Shown: positions 8,165 to 17,999 of the stretch, piece by piece
Numbering within the stretch: position 1 is the first letter of the stretch
Layout: each line of letters opens with the position of its first letter
Origin: Candidatus Zixiibacteriota bacterium
Lineage (GTDB): Bacteria; Zixibacteria; MSB-5A5; UBA10806
Reading direction: 5' to 3'
DNA length: 64,000 nt
NCBI GenBank assembly: GCA_024641335.1
Contig: JAHEDG010000004.1
Location: forward strand, 1 to 64,000
The notes under the pieces: model-generated
Told to the model about the DNA's origin: nothing
Database searches by the model: none
What the model saw: only the letters and a program-made list of their open reading frames with translations
Translations under genes and position numbers: made by a program

Positions 8165-10093
8165 TTATTTAAGCAGAGTCATCCGCTTGGTTTCCCCGCG
8201 GCCGTCGGCGGAAATGCTATAGAAATATACGCCGCTGGCGGTCTCCTCTCCCCGGCTATCGAACCCGTTCCATATAGCCTGATGTTCGCCCGCTTCCTGA
8301 TACTCACTGATCAATGTCCTGACCAGTCTGCCGGTCAGATCATAGATCGATACTCTGACGTCCGTCGAAATCGGGAGACTGTAAGTTATCGCGGTGGTGG
8401 CGTTAAACGGATTGGGATAGTTGGCCAGGGAGAAAAATCTCTCGGGTACTCTGCCATTCTCGATATCGTCATCAATCGGCGTCTGTTGAACAGTCCCTCC
8501 GGAAATGACAAAGAGCTTTCCGCCGCCGCTGTAAAGCATCTGCTGCCCGGCGATGATATCGTCAAAACCGTCTCCATTGACGTCCTTTATCGGCCTGACC
8601 GTGAATATCTTGGCATCGGTAGGACACTCCCAAACAAGGCCTCCGGATGCGCCGTTGATGAGATAAACGCTTCCGTTGAAACATCCGGCCACTACTTCTT
8701 TGATGCCGTCGCCGGTGACATCGAACGCCCAGTATACCGCCCAGACATCGTCGCCCGTATAATATGTCCAGAGCTCCGAACCGTCGGCCCCGGAAAGAGC
8801 GGCTACGAAATTACCCCATGAGGCGACCAGAACGTCTTCGAGACCGTCGTTATTAAGATCTTCGCAAACCACTATTTTCATGATCGCGTACCCGACGGAT
8901 GTGCTCCAAAGCACCTGGCCGTTGCCGCTGGAATGACCGGAAAGAGCCATAATCATATTTCCGTTGTACCAGGTACCGGCAACCACATCATTGTAGCCGT
9001 CGTTATTGATATCGCTGATTCTATCCACAGACCAGACCGAGGCACCCGTGGGATGCGCCCAGAGCACCAACGGATAGCCCTGTGAGGCTCCGGATATGCA
9101 GTATACTCTGTCTTCGCCCGCATCGCCCCCGCCTAGTATGGCATCGGGATAGTTATCGTCGTTGACATCATCGATAGCTACTGTGGTATAAATGACATCT
9201 CCCGCCTGTTTTCTCCAGATCAGATCGCCGGTGGCGCCGTCCAGACAATAACCGGCGTTCGATTCCGAACCTGCGCCGGCAATGACTTCGGGTATATTGT
9301 CGCCGTTGAGATCCCCTAAGGTGTTAACGCTGTATATCCAGCCGGACGGAGGATGTTCGTAAGTGTCGTAGGTCCAGATAGTTTCTCCGGTGGCTCCGTC
9401 TATCGAAAAGATCGAGCGGCTGCCCCAGGCAGTGCCCAAAAGCAAATCGCCTATGCCGTTGCCGTTGATATCATCAATAGCCGTCAGGCAATCATCTCCG
9501 TAACCGCCCGAGCTGGACGGTCCTCCGACGGGTCTGGCCGACCATAAAAGCTGACCATCCAGATTCCCCGAACCGGAAAGGCAAATCAGGTTATCGCCCT
9601 GAGCCCCGGCGTCAAAAGCCTCGGCCACTACTTCGGGAAAACCATCACCATTGAGATCATCGAAAGCGGTACAGCAAACAACGTTTTCGATACATTGATA
9701 GCTCCAGATAATTTCTCCCGGCTCGAAGGCCGGAGCGCCGGCGGCTGTAGCCGGCAACGCTCGGGTGGGATTCGTCGGATCGTTGGAGGTAATCGTAAAA
9801 ACACAATCGTAGCTGATCGCGTCAATCGGGGAGAAACGGATTCTGAACAAGACCAGCGAGTTGGGGGTAATTGTCACCGGCAACGCGGGATTAATCAGGG
9901 AGAACGAGAAATCCGGACACTCCAGATCGGTAATCATCAGATTTTCATCCCCCGCGTTTCCTATCCTGAAAGTGCGCTGATTTTCTCCTCCGGCTGATAT
10001 ATAGCCGAAATGAAGAGTATCGACATCTATATTTATTTCGGGCGATGCCGCCACCACGGCAGTCAGAAGCAAAAATATTACTAAAACCTTCAT
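8165..10093 (-). CDS. Secreted FG-GAP/PQQ-type propeller protein with C-terminal sorting domain
   Basis: A 642-residue protein. Signal peptide at 1-17, then an Ig-like ASH/HYDIN-type domain (about 20-110, with ITSNDPTNP). Seven or so propeller blades follow, each with a DxNxDG calcium-type loop (DLNGDGFPEV, DINGNGIGD, DLNGDNIPEV, DVNDDNYPD, DINNDGYND, DLNNDGLED, DVNGDGFDD). The end is a sorting domain starting NYPNPFNATT and finishing RMTLLK. It is predicted to be exported through a type IX-like route and attached or released at the cell surface; the propeller may bind ligands or serve adhesion. The start has GGAGG 8 bp upstream. It heads the minus-strand series of exported proteins with the M14 gene upstream. 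Confidence 0.88.
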   Translation of the reverse strand: MKVLVIFLLLTAVVAASPEINIDVDTLHFGYISAGGENQRTFRIGNAGDENLMITDLECPDFSFSLINPALPVTITPNSLVLFRIRFSPIDAISYDCVFTITSNDPTNPTRALPATAAGAPAFEPGEIIWSYQCIENVVCCTAFDDLNGDGFPEVVAEAFDAGAQGDNLICLSGSGNLDGQLLWSARPVGGPSSSGGYGDDCLTAIDDINGNGIGDLLLGTAWGSRSIFSIDGATGETIWTYDTYEHPPSGWIYSVNTLGDLNGDNIPEVIAGAGSESNAGYCLDGATGDLIWRKQAGDVIYTTVAIDDVNDDNYPDAILGGGDAGEDRVYCISGASQGYPLVLWAHPTGASVWSVDRISDINNDGYNDVVAGTWYNGNMIMALSGHSSGNGQVLWSTSVGYAIMKIVVCEDLNNDGLEDVLVASWGNFVAALSGADGSELWTYYTGDDVWAVYWAFDVTGDGIKEVVAGCFNGSVYLINGASGGLVWECPTDAKIFTVRPIKDVNGDGFDDIIAGQQMLYSGGGKLFVISGGTVQQTPIDDDIENGRVPERFFSLANYPNPFNATTAITYSLPISTDVRVSIYDLTGRLVRTLISEYQEAGEHQAIWNGFDSRGEETASGVYFYSISADGRGETKRMTLLK

Positions 10094-10198
10094 TCCTTAT
10101 CCTCCGCTAAAAAAACCAGACACCATCCATTATGCCAGCTTTCTCGTCCCTCATCAATCACCATCAATCCAACAAGTTTAACAATATAAACAGTTCCC

Positions 10199-12070
10199 CT
10201 ATTTCAAGTAAATCATCTTTTTAGCCTTTATTTCAATATCAGAAATAATCCTATAGAAGTAAATACCGCTTCTTATTTCATTTCCGTTGAGATCTTTGCC
10301 ATCCCAAACGACCTTTTCGCTATCCCCGGGTTCATCACCCCGGAAATTAATTTGTCTGACCAAACGTCCGGTTATGTCATAAATCCCCAAAGTGCCTTTT
10401 TCTCCGGCCGGCAAATTTACCGGGATAACAGTATGAGAATTGAACGGATTCGGATAATTCTGACCGAGAGAGATATATTCCGGCCTGGTCAAATCGCGGT
10501 CCATGCCAGTTTGAGCATCTATCGTAAATGACCGGGCTTGCGAATAGGGCCCCCAGCCGTTGGAGTTGCCGCCTTTTACGCGCCAGAAATAAACCGAATC
10601 GGGCAATGATGAATCTATAGCGTAAATCGTATCGGCAACGGTTGAATCGGCGACGATAAGATCGGTAAACTCGCTGTCGTAGCCAAGTTCCAAAAGATAG
10701 TAATCTGCCAGATCGGACGGATTCCAGATAAATGAGATCAAGTTATCGGCCAAAATAGTATCGGCCGGAGGATAGCTTTGTCGGGGAGCCGGAGGACGGG
10801 GATGCAGCGGACTAAGCAGTACGTCGACTTCGGTTGGCCCGGAATTTACAACTCCCACATTATAAACTGTTTTGGAGATATAGTCGTTTATAATAAAACG
10901 CAAAGTATAGCTTCCCTGGGCCAAAAGCCTACGGTAACGTCCAAATTCGGGTCGGGAAAGACGAGGATTAATATCAGCGTTGATATGCTGCAATACTTGA
11001 ACTTCAGCCTCCAACGGCTCCATAGTAACCGAATCCCTGATTACCCCGGTTATACCGGCGCCCAGGGATCGTTCCAGAAGATAATACTGGCTGGGAAGAT
11101 GAGCCGCCACAATACTGTCTACCAGGGCGGGGTCCTGAATAGTCGTATCAGAAATTTCCACGGAGAAGGCAGCTGTGCCGAAATTACCATAAAAATAAGT
11201 CTTGAAATCCCCCTTATTGACCAGAGCCCGGCGGGCGGTATAGGTACCTGTGGAGGAATCATCGGGGATAGCCTGAATTAGGGAGGCATATGATTGGCAG
11301 ATGGAACTCATCAGAACTTCGTCCGGACTCATGCCGTGACCGCCGACGTTGCCGTACCAATACCAGGGATAGTAAGCGACATTGGGCCGTCCGTAACTGG
11401 GAGAATGATAGTCCAGGGCAACCAAAGGCCTGTATTTCCACGCAAAATCGGCCATAGCCATATTCTCGGATTGGGTAAAAGGCGCGGTTCCTTTGTACAT
11501 CAATGATTCCGGAGTATTGGCGCCTATTTCGTTGTCGATACTCCAGCCGAAATCATAATTGCGGTTGTTATCTACACCGTCATGATAATCAAAAAAACCG
11601 TTATGGTCATTATCGCATTTATTCTTGCGCCATTCGGTATTACCGGCCTCGACAGTCAGATGCCCCTCCGGGTTGATGAACGGCACGCAGAATATCTCCA
11701 GGCTGTTGATATAGTCGATAATCCGGGAGTCCCCGTTATTATACTTTTCGATAATATCCTGGACAAACCACATAACCACTTCGACTCCAAGGACCTCGTC
11801 GGCATGAACCCCGCCGCAATAGAAAATCGCCGGTTCATCCTCATCGATCCCGACATTATCGGATATCTTGAACCGCAGCATCGGGATAGAATCACGGGTG
11901 GAGTAGCCCATGGTATCCAATTTACATATTTGCGAATTATCCCTTTGGATGTCCGCCAGCGTTTGAACCGCGTCGGCATACCTGGTATATCTGGCCGGAA
12001 GCTGGGCCCGACCTATGGAAAAAAGCAGCAATGAAATCAAAAGAGGCGATACAATCCTGCTAAACGGCAT
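10199..12070 (-). CDS. Secreted M14 zinc carboxypeptidase with FN3 and C-terminal sorting domain
   Basis: A 623-residue protein. Signal peptide 1-22, catalytic M14 domain about 25-330 with zinc ligands in GGVHADE (His and Glu), the substrate-site PFINPEGH and NRNYDF, the third-ligand His of LDYHSPSYG and the catalytic Glu in SVEISD. A carboxypeptidase-regulatory-like beta domain (ITGVIRDSVTMEPL) and an FN3-type domain (LISFIWNPSDLADYYLLE) follow, then a sorting domain starting NYPNPFNSHT and ending MIYLK. It should remove C-terminal residues from extracellular peptides. AAGGAG precedes the ATG. It is probably part of an extracellular protein-degradation set with the C25 proteins. Confidence 0.92.
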   Translation of the reverse strand: MPFSRIVSPLLISLLLFSIGRAQLPARYTRYADAVQTLADIQRDNSQICKLDTMGYSTRDSIPMLRFKISDNVGIDEDEPAIFYCGGVHADEVLGVEVVMWFVQDIIEKYNNGDSRIIDYINSLEIFCVPFINPEGHLTVEAGNTEWRKNKCDNDHNGFFDYHDGVDNNRNYDFGWSIDNEIGANTPESLMYKGTAPFTQSENMAMADFAWKYRPLVALDYHSPSYGRPNVAYYPWYWYGNVGGHGMSPDEVLMSSICQSYASLIQAIPDDSSTGTYTARRALVNKGDFKTYFYGNFGTAAFSVEISDTTIQDPALVDSIVAAHLPSQYYLLERSLGAGITGVIRDSVTMEPLEAEVQVLQHINADINPRLSRPEFGRYRRLLAQGSYTLRFIINDYISKTVYNVGVVNSGPTEVDVLLSPLHPRPPAPRQSYPPADTILADNLISFIWNPSDLADYYLLELGYDSEFTDLIVADSTVADTIYAIDSSLPDSVYFWRVKGGNSNGWGPYSQARSFTIDAQTGMDRDLTRPEYISLGQNYPNPFNSHTVIPVNLPAGEKGTLGIYDITGRLVRQINFRGDEPGDSEKVVWDGKDLNGNEIRSGIYFYRIISDIEIKAKKMIYLK

Positions 12071-12145
12071 TTAAGACTCCTTCTGTTTTGTCATTCCGGC
12101 CGTCATTACTTGCCTCAATATAACACAAGATTCGAATTCGTCAAC

Positions 12146-12222
12146 AAAAAAAGAGATTCGCGAAAGTCATATCGCATTGTCACGCAATGCGTTACATTTT
12201 CATTTAGCGCGAATCTCTTTTT
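12146..12222 (-). terminator. Nested double hairpin between the C25 and M14 genes, probable terminator
   Basis: The outer arms GAGATTCGCG (12153-12162) and CGCGAATCTC (12208-12217) are perfect inverted repeats flanked by seven A on the left and five T on the right. Inside sits a second perfect stem, CGCATTG (12173-12179) with CAATGCG (12185-12191). On the minus strand it lies 30 bp past the C25 stop and ends in seven T, so termination is the simplest role. Confidence 0.65.
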
Positions 12223-12251
12223 CTGGGTAAACCGATTTCGAATTCTCGGAT

Positions 12252-15200
12252 TTACTTCAGTAATGTCATCCTTTTTGTTTCAGCCCCCTGGGGCCAAGAT
12301 AACCTGTAAAAATAAACTCCGGAGGGTATATCCCCGGCGTTCCAGATAACTTTGTGCGAACCAGCCTGTAATTCATTGTCTACCAACGTAGTAATCTTCT
12401 GGCCCAAAACATTGAAGATCTCCAGTTGGACATTCCCGGCTGACGGAATCGAAAACTCGATGGCAGCGGAAGCGTTAAATGGATTGGGATAGCTTTGAGC
12501 CAGCGAAAAACCGCGCGCCAGTTTGCTTTCATCTTCAGTACCGGTGAAATACATAGAGCCGGTAGTAAATTTGAGCGCCCTTCCGTTGGTGATATTCGCG
12601 GCCCCGGCAGCATAGTTGTTGTTGAAAATATAACCGATTCCGTCCCGTCTATCCGGAGAGCAGATGCCAGCCGACATGGAATAGGGGCTGGAAACCGAAT
12701 TGTACTGGAATAGTATCTCATTATCGCCGGTCAATGTCGGCCAGGCGGTCAGATCGAGGAAGATGATTTCGAAGGTCTGATACCTGAATACATCTTCGTC
12801 ATAAGCGTTATTCCAGCCGACAATAAACCGTCCGTTATCGACATCGTGATAATAGTAAATCCTCAATCCGCTTTGTTTGAAATCATCCCAGAACGCGGCC
12901 ACCATTCCGGGGGCGTTCTGCGGCGCCGGAATAGGAGTATTATACCAGGCGTTCCAGTCTGTCCCTCCGAGGGCCACAAAACCATTATCACAAATGGTCA
13001 ACCGCTCGAACTCCTCGCCGTAATATGATACTGTAAAGGGTAGAGTGATCAGCCTGACCTCATCATCCCCTATCTGCACATATTGCCAGTTCTGGGTATC
13101 GATCGGTATCCAGTCGAACTCCGGATGATAGGTATAGGAGGTATCGGTATTGTCGAAGCAGTAATACCCGTAGTCGTCGGGCCCGATCGGATCGTGGCTG
13201 GAAATCTCGCCAACCGGCAGACTGAATGCGGTAGTGACTACCTGAGGGCCGATTCCGGTCAACTCCAGGGTGAAGTTGATAACATGACCTACATAGATAA
13301 AGTCGTCAGCCCGCAAGATAAAGGTATTGTTTTGGTTATCGAATGACTCGCCGGGAGGACAGTTACCGAAAGCCGCCAGAGAATCCATGATCGTTACCTG
13401 GTCGTCGGATGTTCTTAGAATTCCCGCGCCGCTTTCTATTCCCAGATCCCCGATATTCGAAAGAGAAATTCTCAGCTCGCAAATTTCGCCCGGATCAATC
13501 CTTCCGTCGCCGGCATCGATAACAGTAACGCTGTCGACAGAAAATTCAGCCGCTTCCACATTCTCGTGGATAATGGCGTTCCAGCTATGTCCTTCGTTGT
13601 CGGTTATGACCAGTATCAAACCGCTCCTGGCCATATTGGCCGCGTCGGGATGAACATTCACCAGATAAGGTTGATTGCTGGTCCCCACTCCTTCCGGAGC
13701 TATATCTCCGAAACCGGCGGAGTCTCTCATGACTTCGATATACTCGTTGTTACTGGAAAGAACCGCGGTAACATTATGAGCGGTCTCCGTTAGTCCGTAA
13801 TTTTTCAGTTCCAGAGAGAGTTCTATTGTTTCCGACGGATTCAGAACGCTGTTACCGTTGCCCGACGATTCCCCACTGGCGTCATCGTCGATAATATGCG
13901 ACAGATACCCTATGGTAACGCTGTTGCTGTAATATTCCGCGGATCCTTCATAAGGAATATATCCGGGAGCTACCGCGGTTACCCGCATACTCCCTTCGGT
14001 CAGGGCAGTAGCGTCAAAATGAATCTCACCGTTGGCGGCCGTGAATCCTCCGTCATAAATTTCCTCGCCCTTCCAGATATTGACATAAGCTCTTTCGAGA
14101 GGACTGCCCAGCCCGTCGGTTACTGTCACGTCGAAATGATTCTGCCCCATTTCAACCGAATCGGGGTGATCCGCTATCATCTGCATGGGAATATCTTTCC
14201 AGCAATTCAGTTCCGGATCGCCCAAGATATTATAGCTGTTGAAATACAGCTCCACCTGTCCGTTAACTCCCCGATCGCTGGGGAACGAGTAATAGAGATT
14301 CATTTTGCCCATGAGTAATCCCTGAGCCAGAGTGGTCGATCCTTCGTAAAACCAACCCCAGTAGATACCGGCGTCGATCGAGTTGGTCCAAACTGTGTGA
14401 GCATAATGATTGGTATTGCCCATAAAACCGGCCCCGCCCTTATTGGCGGATCTGATCCAGGTTTCTCCGAAACATTCCGGAGTCCAGCCATCGTTGAAAT
14501 CGCCGGTTCCGCAGACAATAGATGTCATGATCGGATACCTGGGACCGTTGGAAAGCTGCGAAATACTCGAGGAAACGAACCGGGGATATGTCCAGCCGGT
14601 GGCGTCGCCGTAGCCTCTATAATTCACGAAAGAGACGCCGCTGTTGATGCTGGAAATTACCCGTGACGCCGGAATATTTCCACTGCTATCGAACATCGTG
14701 TCGACAAAAGTATACCCGTTGTTCATCATAAACTCGCGGCAGAGCATCTTGGTAATTCGAGGGCTGACAAAATAGCCGTCGTCTCCCCCTGATGATACAG
14801 AGGCCCGGTGATACCATTCGGTATCCCCCATGTAGGGAGTTCTTTCATAGGCGAACAACTTGGCAATATACTGATTCAGGTGGGTGACGCTGTAAACCGA
14901 GATTCGTCCTATGAGGACTTCGGGGAAATAGTCATTGCCTTCGATAAATGTGTAATAGTTATCCGATTCGATATCTCCCGAACCGTGCGGATTGGAATAA
15001 TTGCGGGTGGGGATACCGTAGTTGTTAGGCATGGTCACGTCACCCACAATGGCGATGTAATCCGGTTTCACGTCACAGGTATCGAATAACGCGACTATAT
15101 AATTTTTAATATTGACATAAGTCGGATTAGAACCGATATCGCCTTTGGCGATCAAACGGACGCTAAAGCCTCTGGTCTTGTTCCATTCGATCAGCGGATC

Positions 15201-15926
15201 AAGATACTCGAGATAAGCGTCGGGGTAGATTATCCAGTAGGCTCCCCGGGTAATCTCGATCGGATCGAAAACCAGCGGATTATCGAGGATAGATTTGTAT
15301 ATGGGGGAGAAAGCTTCGGAGATCTTACCGTCGTAACGGGTCATTTTGGAGCCCGAATGAGTTATTTCTATCTCTATATTGTCGTAAACCAGGAGAGTCG
15401 AATTTTCAGGGTCGTACCTTACCGGCGATATCGTTACCGAATACAATCTTAAATCTCTCATTATCCCGGCGTTCTCACCGACGACCAGATTAGCCTGAAA
15501 ATTCATGGAAAAATCGTTGTCGGAACTGCGGTAGGAAGCTAAAGCCTCATCGTCCGCCGGCGCCAGATTGAATCTTTCGAATTCCTTATAACTCGAACCG
15601 AGGATCTTAACTGTCGGCTCGGAATCGAACGGGACGGCGATAATCCGGGTAATGGTCGGCAGAAGAACGTCTTGCGGCCCGAGGTAAGCTCCTCTCGACA
15701 TTTCGAAATCGTCCGGAAGAGATACCGAATATTCGATTTCGCCGTTAACAGCGTTCTGCTCATATTTCAATTCGGCCAAATCTATGCTCAGTATTGTGCG
15801 GCCTGGTTCCTGAACAGACACCGTTACGCCGGAATTTCCAGCATTGAGAATAAGGGCCTCTTTTTCGGCTCCCAGAGCCGTCGAGCATAAAAAGAACAAA
15901 CCTGCCGCTAATGCGCGAAAATTCAT
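12252..15926 (-). CDS. Large secreted gingipain-like C25 protein lacking the canonical catalytic His
   Basis: 1224 residues: signal peptide 1-19; gingipain-type propeptide about 25-210; C25 fold from about 225 (ARG-AYWIIYPDAYLEYL, DYIAIVGDVTMP) to 590; Ig-like domain; two CARDB-type modules (each with SGNGNSVLNPSETIELSLELKNYG-like seeds); a nidogen-like beta domain beginning GPDDYGYYCFDNTDTSY; sorting tail SYPNPFNASA...RMTLLK. The nucleophile region is kept (VCGTGDF, C472), but the His expected in YxGHG is Tyr (NYRGYGDATGW, Y439), 33 residues upstream. The paralogue at 20253 shares this layout and has Trp there. It is therefore either an inactive protease homologue or uses another His, perhaps in NHYAHT. 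AGGAGG precedes the ATG. Confidence 0.9.
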   Translation of the reverse strand: MNFRALAAGLFFLCSTALGAEKEALILNAGNSGVTVSVQEPGRTILSIDLAELKYEQNAVNGEIEYSVSLPDDFEMSRGAYLGPQDVLLPTITRIIAVPFDSEPTVKILGSSYKEFERFNLAPADDEALASYRSSDNDFSMNFQANLVVGENAGIMRDLRLYSVTISPVRYDPENSTLLVYDNIEIEITHSGSKMTRYDGKISEAFSPIYKSILDNPLVFDPIEITRGAYWIIYPDAYLEYLDPLIEWNKTRGFSVRLIAKGDIGSNPTYVNIKNYIVALFDTCDVKPDYIAIVGDVTMPNNYGIPTRNYSNPHGSGDIESDNYYTFIEGNDYFPEVLIGRISVYSVTHLNQYIAKLFAYERTPYMGDTEWYHRASVSSGGDDGYFVSPRITKMLCREFMMNNGYTFVDTMFDSSGNIPASRVISSINSGVSFVNYRGYGDATGWTYPRFVSSSISQLSNGPRYPIMTSIVCGTGDFNDGWTPECFGETWIRSANKGGAGFMGNTNHYAHTVWTNSIDAGIYWGWFYEGSTTLAQGLLMGKMNLYYSFPSDRGVNGQVELYFNSYNILGDPELNCWKDIPMQMIADHPDSVEMGQNHFDVTVTDGLGSPLERAYVNIWKGEEIYDGGFTAANGEIHFDATALTEGSMRVTAVAPGYIPYEGSAEYYSNSVTIGYLSHIIDDDASGESSGNGNSVLNPSETIELSLELKNYGLTETAHNVTAVLSSNNEYIEVMRDSAGFGDIAPEGVGTSNQPYLVNVHPDAANMARSGLILVITDNEGHSWNAIIHENVEAAEFSVDSVTVIDAGDGRIDPGEICELRISLSNIGDLGIESGAGILRTSDDQVTIMDSLAAFGNCPPGESFDNQNNTFILRADDFIYVGHVINFTLELTGIGPQVVTTAFSLPVGEISSHDPIGPDDYGYYCFDNTDTSYTYHPEFDWIPIDTQNWQYVQIGDDEVRLITLPFTVSYYGEEFERLTICDNGFVALGGTDWNAWYNTPIPAPQNAPGMVAAFWDDFKQSGLRIYYYHDVDNGRFIVGWNNAYDEDVFRYQTFEIIFLDLTAWPTLTGDNEILFQYNSVSSPYSMSAGICSPDRRDGIGYIFNNNYAAGAANITNGRALKFTTGSMYFTGTEDESKLARGFSLAQSYPNPFNASAAIEFSIPSAGNVQLEIFNVLGQKITTLVDNELQAGSHKVIWNAGDIPSGVYFYRLSWPQGAETKRMTLLK

Positions 15927-16208
15927 CGAGATAACCTCCTGGTATTGATTCTTAGAGAAACAAACAGCCCGCCATACCCCATTTTAATTTATTAACATAA
16001 AATCTTCATCATCCGTTCCCGGCATATTGCCGGGGTTCGGCTGTCTAATCAACATGACCAGCATAAATATAATTAAATGACCGAATAATGCTAACTGTTT
16101 TTTTAATTGGACTAATTGCTCCATGTCATTGATGACTTCCCATAATTTGTGCTAATTATTCATTAGCGGAATGATCAAGTGATAATGGTCTTGCGAATAC
16201 GTATTGTA

Positions 16209-17552
16209 CTAAGCGGAAGGATCGCCAAAAATACCTAACGGTCTGAAAAACCTGCGGCAGTCGATGATCTCGGCGATCTCCTTCTTCCCTTTAGGTCTGA
16301 CTATCGCCAGGGGATGACGATAGACATTTACACCGTTCGGAGCCGCCTTCTGCGGTGAGAGACGTTTATTATAATCCCTGTCCCTGATGGCGAAAGTCCA
16401 GTAGTCTCCGGGAGTGAGATCGATATTCTTGTCCGGGGAATGAAACGTAGCCTTGATCCCTCTTCCCAGATCATATACTTTTTCCGGAATCAGCGATTGG
16501 CTGTATCCCGACCATCGTCTTAACCGCGGAGCCAGTTCGAGTTTCGGCCCCGATTTCCCGGCGATCTTCATGCGGGTCAACAGGGGATGAATTGTCGAAT
16601 CGAGAGTGATAGTCAGGCCTGTCTCGTCCTGGGTAAGCTCGACAATTCTGGCCATCTGGCCCCCCTGACGATGAAGCTCCGTGATGATATTCGAGATTTC
16701 CACCCAGTCTCCGGTATTAAGGGATTCGCCGGTAACCGCCTCGGACTCCTCCACGATCATGGTGTTATCCCCCGCGATCTTCAATATAGGTACGATTGTG
16801 GCGGCGTTTTCGTCGGACCACTTGAACCCCTCGCTGAATCCGCCGTTGGATACCGCCCCCCGATGCAGCTCCAATCTGAGGTGAAGATTGCCCGGAATCA
16901 ACCCGCCGCTGACATCAACCTCACCGAAATTTATCGGAATCTGCCTTGACGACTGATCAATCTTGATAGTCAGCGAAAGAGAATTGGAGGAGAGTCTATC
17001 CTTTATGTAATGATATGCGTCGGACGGCGACTCGATATTTTCGCAGGCTATGGCCTTCACCTGCCCGACCAGCTTGCCTCGCAGCGAGGTATCCGGTCCG
17101 CCCAAGGCAGGTTCCCGAACAATCTCATCATCGATATAGTTCACGCTTCTGACCCAGATTTCCATATAAATCATTATATCGCCGTGAGCTTCGGGAATCT
17201 CCGGCTCAGGGTAATCAGGCTGGGTTCTGAAAGTCATCTCTTTTTCGATAACATAAGGATATCCGCCGAGATATACCAGGCCGTTCCCGATTGAAAAATC
17301 AATTACCCCGGCCGGACCGGTTGTAAAAGAGGAGATCCCGCAGGCGCTCGAGTTGTCGTCGGTTATTTCGTTGGCCGATAAAGGAATAGCGAATTCTCCG
17401 AGGATATCTCTGGTCAGACGGCGAAAATTCTCCCGCCAGATATCGGACTGTTCATTCCAGTCCGAATCGAGATCGACTCGTCCCTGCTGCTTGTATACAC
17501 CGATATAGTTTTTAGCGCTGTCGAATGTAAATCTGGTAAAATCGCCTTTCAT
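16209..17552 (-). CDS. DUF6519-type protein (contractile-injection/phage-tail associated family), orphan
   Basis: A 447-residue protein without a signal peptide. The N terminus MKGDFTRFTFDSAKNYIGVY followed by QQGRVDLDSDWNEQ is the signature of the DUF6519 family, which often occurs in extracellular contractile injection system and tail-like loci. The remainder is beta-rich (VYLGGYPYVIEKE, EIWVRSVNYIDDE, LHLRLELHRG). It sits alone between C25 genes with AAAGGAG at its start; no sheath, tube, baseplate or AAA ATPase gene is nearby. Its role here is unknown. It may be a stand-alone structural or surface protein, or a remnant of a lost cluster. Confidence 0.7.
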   Translation of the reverse strand: MKGDFTRFTFDSAKNYIGVYKQQGRVDLDSDWNEQSDIWRENFRRLTRDILGEFAIPLSANEITDDNSSACGISSFTTGPAGVIDFSIGNGLVYLGGYPYVIEKEMTFRTQPDYPEPEIPEAHGDIMIYMEIWVRSVNYIDDEIVREPALGGPDTSLRGKLVGQVKAIACENIESPSDAYHYIKDRLSSNSLSLTIKIDQSSRQIPINFGEVDVSGGLIPGNLHLRLELHRGAVSNGGFSEGFKWSDENAATIVPILKIAGDNTMIVEESEAVTGESLNTGDWVEISNIITELHRQGGQMARIVELTQDETGLTITLDSTIHPLLTRMKIAGKSGPKLELAPRLRRWSGYSQSLIPEKVYDLGRGIKATFHSPDKNIDLTPGDYWTFAIRDRDYNKRLSPQKAAPNGVNVYRHPLAIVRPKGKKEIAEIIDCRRFFRPLGIFGDPSA

Positions 17553-17999
17553 GTTTCTCCTTTACATATTGGAGTCATGCCAGGGGTCGTTACCGCCTGA
17601 ATTGCCGCCGTTTTCTTTATCACCGCGGAACAGTTCCGTCAAGAAATAATCAGCCCGTCTCTCGTATTATGGACCGAATACTATACGGAAATGAGAATGC
17701 TTCAGAATGTTATGATTCAATTCGCAATGAAGTTTCCTTTTGAAATTGAATTCAGTCAACAACTTGCCAATATTTTGATCATTATCCGGCGGTTTTTGGT
17801 ATCGAAAGGAAACATTGATATTCGCTTGAAATCAAGCATTATAACAGACATGGACTTATGATAATCGATATTATTCAACCGATAATTCGGGCCTTGACTA
17901 CTCGCGTACAGCCGATGCAGATTCAGCCGAATAGTTTAATTAGACGGCGATCCGGCTACCGGAGTATCGGCCTCTAATATTACGGAAAGGTATTGGAAA
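17553..17999. other. Intergenic region between divergent genes, no gene seen
   Basis: About 450 bp between the divergent DUF6519 and START-domain genes. It must hold both promoters. I see a short perfect dyad GCTTGA/TCAAGC (17824-17837) followed by ATTATAAC, which could be an operator beside a -10 element, but no matching -35 is clear. Confidence 0.45.

Noticed and set aside
16018-16034. CCCGGC-ATATT-GCCGGG as terminator of the DUF6519 gene
   Set aside because: It lies about 175 bp past the stop and has no T-tract on the minus strand.
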